The position numbers and the translations under genes were made by a program. The notes beneath the pieces are model-generated. The model did not search any database and had not been told where the DNA came from. It was given only the letters and a program-made list of their open reading frames with translations. Positions 45,597-64,000 of a DNA stretch of 64,000 nucleotides are shown piece after piece (positions within the stretch are counted from its first letter, which is position 1; each line of letters begins with the position of its first letter). The DNA is taken from assembly GCA_963931865.1 (NCBI GenBank), contig OZ007512.1, positions 1 through 64,000 on the forward strand, given 5' to 3'. The stretch comes from Axinella damicornis. Lineage: Eukaryota > Porifera > Demospongiae > Axinellida > Axinellidae.

Positions 45597-45769
45597 TATC
45601 GTAATTAGTATATCATTCTGTGTGTTGGTCTAGTCAAATTCTATTTTATTATGACTTTCCCCGTCGCACAACGCAGACCAGTGCAGTACTGGTGGACATG
45701 TATTTATGACAAAATTATGTAAACTGTCGTAGCCGTACCACACTGTGAGTCCCCGCTGTTCCCTTCCAG
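45597..45769 (+). other. Putative 5' UTR intron of the Frizzled gene
   Basis: Donor CCGCGG-GTGAGTTT at 45597 and acceptor TTCCCTTCCAG ending at 45769, 12 bp before the Frizzled ATG. A spliced leader exon would place the promoter just downstream of the 45364-45474 hairpin. This is inference from splice motifs only. Confidence 0.5.
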
Positions 45770-45781
45770 GACCAGTTGACA

Positions 45782-47611
45782 ATGTGGAGGGTACTGCCTG
45801 TGATCATCTCCTACTGTGTGTGGCTAGCATGTGGACAGACCACATCTCCGGGGTCAATGACCGGAGACGGCGTCCAAACCCCTGTTCCACCTGAAGAGGA
45901 GCTGTTCCGCTGTGAACCCATCACCGACATTGACCTATGCGCTGATGTGGGGTACGTTAATGCCACCTTTCCCAACTTTCGTCTACAGGAGACTCAGACA
46001 GAAGCCAGCAACGAACTTCGCAACTTTGCCCCGCTGATTCGTTTGCAGTGTTCCGGTGCCATCGTTCACATGCTTTGTGCAGTCTACGCTCCTTTCTGTG
46101 ACCTGAGACTCCCCAATGTCCGCATCCGTCCGTGTAAGAGCCTGTGCATGCACGTGAGGGATGGCTGTGAGAGTAACCTGATGGACTTTAGTCTCACCTG
46201 GCCCCCCCACCTTGAGTGTGACCGCTATCCAACCAAGGCAGATGATCCACTCTGTTTTGGCCCTAATGACCCTAACACGCTCGTGATCCCTGGACCTGTT
46301 TTGCAGATACTGGGAGGTGCCAGCACGAACCCTACCAGCACTACCCAGCCCAACACAACTGGTGGCACAGCTGGCATGTCAACCACGTCTGATGGTGGAA
46401 CCACCCTGCCCTCTGTCTCCACCCTCCCCACCTCCGCAGCTCCACCGCTGGCCTCAGTGTGCCCAATGTACCTCCAAGTTTCAGACCACATCGCTAACAA
46501 AAGCTTCTCATTTGCTGGAATACCGAATTGTGCTGTCAACTGCTCTGGAATCTACTTCACACCCTCAGAACGTAACCTCATCGCACCCATCTTTGTGCTG
46601 CTCTTTGCCGTGGTATGTGTGATGTTCACTCTGTTCACTGTTGCAACATTCCTCATTGACCGGCGGCGGTTCCACTACCCTGAACGCCCAATCATCTTTC
46701 TCTCCTTCTGCTACCTCATCATCTCCCTGGCCTATATTGTGGGGTCTATCTCAAAGCTGGTCGGGGGTGACCGTACATCCTTCGCGTGCAGCACTGAAGA
46801 AACCTTTGTTGAATCAGGACATTCCAGAAGCTTTGTGTTCCAGCGCCTGCCCAATGATGATGCTGTCTACCAGACCGCAACCTGCGTCATCCTCTTCGTA
46901 ATGGTCTACTATTTCCAGATGGCATCTGCAATATGGTGGGTTGTGCTCACTCTGACATGGTTCTTGGCTGCTGCTCTCAAATGGGGCGAGGAGGCTGTCG
47001 AACGGCTGTGGCTGCTGTACCACATTTTAGCCTGGAGCATCCCAGCCATTCAAGTCGTCCTGGTCCTGGCGCTGCGTCTGGTGGATGGCGACCAACTCTC
47101 GGGACTCTGCTACACAGGGAACCACAACATTGTTGGCCTCGGTGTGTTTGTCTTTCTCCCTCTGACTGTCTACCTCCTTCTTGGTTTCGCCTTCCTTGTT
47201 GTTGGGTTCACAGCACTTGTGAACATCCGCCACCAGCTTCAGCATGATGCCGCCAAATCCCGCAAGCTGGGTCGCCTCATTATTCGCATCGGAGTCTACT
47301 CCCTCCTCTACACCGTCCCCAATGTAGTGCTGCTGATCCTGCACACCTACACGCTCTCACAGCAGGAGTCCTGGGAGACCCACTACATCCAGTGCCGGGC
47401 TACGGGCGAGTGTACCCTCGCACCATCCTTTGGTGCCTCTTTGCTCAAGTACCTGATGATCTTTGCGATCGGGATCTTCTCCACCAGTTGGATCCTATCC
47501 CGGAAGACACTTAGCGCATGGCAAAAGTTCTTTCGAAGTTGTGGGTGCCAGCGGAAGACGTACGAGATCCCAGTGAAGCCAGTTCATCCACATCACCAGA
47601 CTGCCGTATGA
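45782..47611 (+). CDS. FZD: Frizzled-family Wnt receptor, single coding exon
   Basis: 609 aa from the ATG at 45782 (a TTG codon lies two codons upstream). Residues 1-18 form a signal peptide. Cys44 to Cys158 form the ten-cysteine Frizzled cysteine-rich domain (ERCEPITDIDLC ... CDRYP). A Ser/Thr-rich linker (about 165-225) follows. Seven membrane segments run from about 268 to 572, with extracellular-loop cysteines (FACSTE, SGLCYTGN) as in other Frizzleds. The C-terminal tail has KTLSAW (575-580), the KTxxxW motif that binds the Dishevelled PDZ domain, and ends QTAV, a class I PDZ ligand resembling vertebrate Frizzled tails. The protein would sit in the plasma membrane, bind Wnt through the CRD and signal through Dishevelled. 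Length and domain order are normal for Frizzled. The coding region has no intron. The stop is at 47609-47611; no close AATAAA was found. The EGFR-like gene starts 559 bp downstream on the same strand. Confidence 0.97.
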   Translation: MWRVLPVIISYCVWLACGQTTSPGSMTGDGVQTPVPPEEELFRCEPITDIDLCADVGYVNATFPNFRLQETQTEASNELRNFAPLIRLQCSGAIVHMLCAVYAPFCDLRLPNVRIRPCKSLCMHVRDGCESNLMDFSLTWPPHLECDRYPTKADDPLCFGPNDPNTLVIPGPVLQILGGASTNPTSTTQPNTTGGTAGMSTTSDGGTTLPSVSTLPTSAAPPLASVCPMYLQVSDHIANKSFSFAGIPNCAVNCSGIYFTPSERNLIAPIFVLLFAVVCVMFTLFTVATFLIDRRRFHYPERPIIFLSFCYLIISLAYIVGSISKLVGGDRTSFACSTEETFVESGHSRSFVFQRLPNDDAVYQTATCVILFVMVYYFQMASAIWWVVLTLTWFLAAALKWGEEAVERLWLLYHILAWSIPAIQVVLVLALRLVDGDQLSGLCYTGNHNIVGLGVFVFLPLTVYLLLGFAFLVVGFTALVNIRHQLQHDAAKSRKLGRLIIRIGVYSLLYTVPNVVLLILHTYTLSQQESWETHYIQCRATGECTLAPSFGASLLKYLMIFAIGIFSTSWILSRKTLSAWQKFFRSCGCQRKTYEIPVKPVHPHHQTAV

Positions 47612-48170
47612 GATGATCATAATACTTAGTATTCAAAATATGTGCACGGCTGCATACGCATGTACACTCACTCCCTCTGTCCGTCACCCCATTATATTAT
47701 GAGTCATGTCAACTCCATTCACAGCTGCACCTGCCGTGTATGGAGCAGTTCTAACTTAAGAACATGAAAGCTTTTGTATAGCCGTGCACGCTGGTATGCA
47801 GCCGGGTGTGCTTCTAAGTTCTATCACGTAGTCTGTACTGTCATCACTCTTTGGTTACAACTGTACACTTCAAAGGAATTTTGTTTATGAATTTTGGCAT
47901 GAACTCTATTGAAGTAGATTGTGGCTAATAGCTTTAGCCAGCGTTGCAAGCCGCAAGCACTTTCGCGGCTTCTAACTGCTGTCGCGCTCTCATACCAGTA
48001 CGCAGTACGGAAAATCGGAAATCTTGCATGGTGACGACGTTGACGGGTCACGTGGGTGGAGTCTAGATATAATCAGCAACGCCCTCATGCTCTATCTAAA
48101 GAAACGTCAACGTGCTATACCGATCGGATCAGTCTGACATCTGTATCAAAGTACGCGACCTGAGAGAGCC
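47612..48170. promoter_or_regulatory. Frizzled 3' end / EGFR-like promoter interval
   Basis: 559 bp between two same-strand genes. A CACGTG E-box lies at 48049-48054 and a TATATAAT-like stretch at 48066-48073, about 100 bp before the EGFR-like ATG. Both motifs are short, so their function is conjecture. Confidence 0.35.
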
Positions 48171-63146
<14,976 letters not shown>

Positions 63147-64000
63147 TGTTGACACTCTCCTTCAGTGCGTGTACTCATCCTAGCTGACTACATGTAGTTT
63201 CTCCTTCAGTGCGTATACTCATCCTAGCTGACTGCATGTAGTTAGGCCATGCATATCAGATTTGAAGTACCATAGTCGTAGATTATTTCTCATGGCAATA
63301 ATTTTGAGGTCTAGAAGCTAAAGTGGCATGCGAATATTTTGCAGCTGGATACATGTATTTCACTGATAACGTGCTCAGTAATAACCAGTCACTTGGTGAC
63401 TGATGGCGGAAGGGTTGGCGATTGAGTTGTGTGTGAGTATGTAGCTACCAGGTTTGTACATGTAAAGACACAGCTGTTGGGAAAGAGCTACCATCTGAGC
63501 CCAGGAACATGAAGGACAGATGGACTTAATTTCTCGGGGTCATCATCATGGCGAACTCTCATCGCTCTTAGTCTGGGGTTAGCCAATTGCCTGTAGTTCG
63601 ATCTTGTCACATGATTAAACTCAGAGTGCTACTGGGCTCTCCCTAATTGCTTGTGGCAGTGTATATAAAGGAGTCATAGAAATGCATATGAAAGTGGCAG
63701 GCCCATAGCAAGCTATTTTTGAGTGGTCCGGCCAAAACCGGACCGGCCGGACAGCTTGCTATGGCCATGAGTGGAATCTACGGTGAAAAGGTTGATCTTA
63801 CTTGACCCATGAAAACATAACTATGGCTACAGTAAAGGTCTGTGTATCCATTGAAACTCCACTGGAAGGTCAGATTGTTATGTATATTTAACATTGTTAA
63901 GTTGTAACTCTCGCCCTGAACTTCCCAATACGGAACGTTCTGTTGCCATAACGAAGTACATTCTTGTGGGAGCGTGTAATAATCCTCCAGGCTAGCAGGT
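63147..64000. other. Downstream of the EGFR-like tail; no assigned exon
   Basis: A CTCCTTCAGTGCGT(G/A)TACTCATCCTAGCTGACT duplication lies at about 63160-63240. No ORF of note is present. If the donor at 63132 is used, another tail exon should lie here or beyond the window; AATCCTCCAG-GCTAGC at the very end is a possible acceptor. Confidence 0.4.

Noticed and set aside
45776..45781. Frizzled start two codons upstream (TTG ACA)
   Set aside because: The codon at 45776 is TTG, not ATG; the first ATG is at 45782 and gives a good signal peptide.
46225..47344. ORFs of about 100 codons antisense to or overlapping Frizzled
   Set aside because: Shadow frames of a strongly supported coding exon.

Overview
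This is the left end of a eukaryotic chromosome. It opens with about 3.8 kb of CCCTAA telomere, passes through about 14 kb of subtelomeric satellites and transposon debris and a further belt of minisatellites, and reaches gene-bearing DNA from about 34 kb onward. A Frizzled receptor, an EGFR-type receptor tyrosine kinase and a SNAPC1-like snRNA transcription factor make it an animal. The (TTAGGG)n telomere, very short repeat-stuffed introns, 559 bp between the Frizzled stop and the EGFR start, and strong divergence from vertebrate sequences suggest a sponge. The sponge assignment is inference; other early-branching animals are possible.

Layout. 1-3797 telomere. 3798-11255 subtelomere: a 127-bp satellite, a 20-bp TTGATCAA array, AT-rich DNA, a second small telomere tract and a 32-bp repeat. 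11473-17042 nested transposons with TTAA target sites. 17414-23627 simple and minisatellite arrays, interrupted by three TIR elements. 24042-24848 an unrecognised ORF with one in-frame stop. 25283-31585 a 31-bp minisatellite split by a 5-kb CACTA-like element. 31586-34097 poly-C, hairpins and inverted repeats. 34098-38808 SNAPC1-like gene (minus strand, with a 31-nt microexon). 38947-39390 fragment of a ubiquitin-specific protease. 40314-45474 TIR/hairpin elements and unrecognised coding-like DNA. 45782-47611 Frizzled in a single coding exon. 48171-63146 a 25-exon EGFR-family receptor that I assembled exon by exon; every splice phase agrees.

Frizzled and the EGFR-like receptor are complete-looking membrane receptors on the same strand, but nothing shows they act together. 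SNAPC1 would act in the nucleus at snRNA promoters.

The most unusual signal is a family of extremely short hairpin insertions. Several consist of little more than two terminal inverted repeats (25-79 bp) flanked by 9-bp target-site duplications. One has captured telomeric TTAGGG repeats. Longer relatives (399-832 bp) carry the same termini. Together with paralogous empty sites that date nested insertions, they make the window a good record of DNA-transposon activity.
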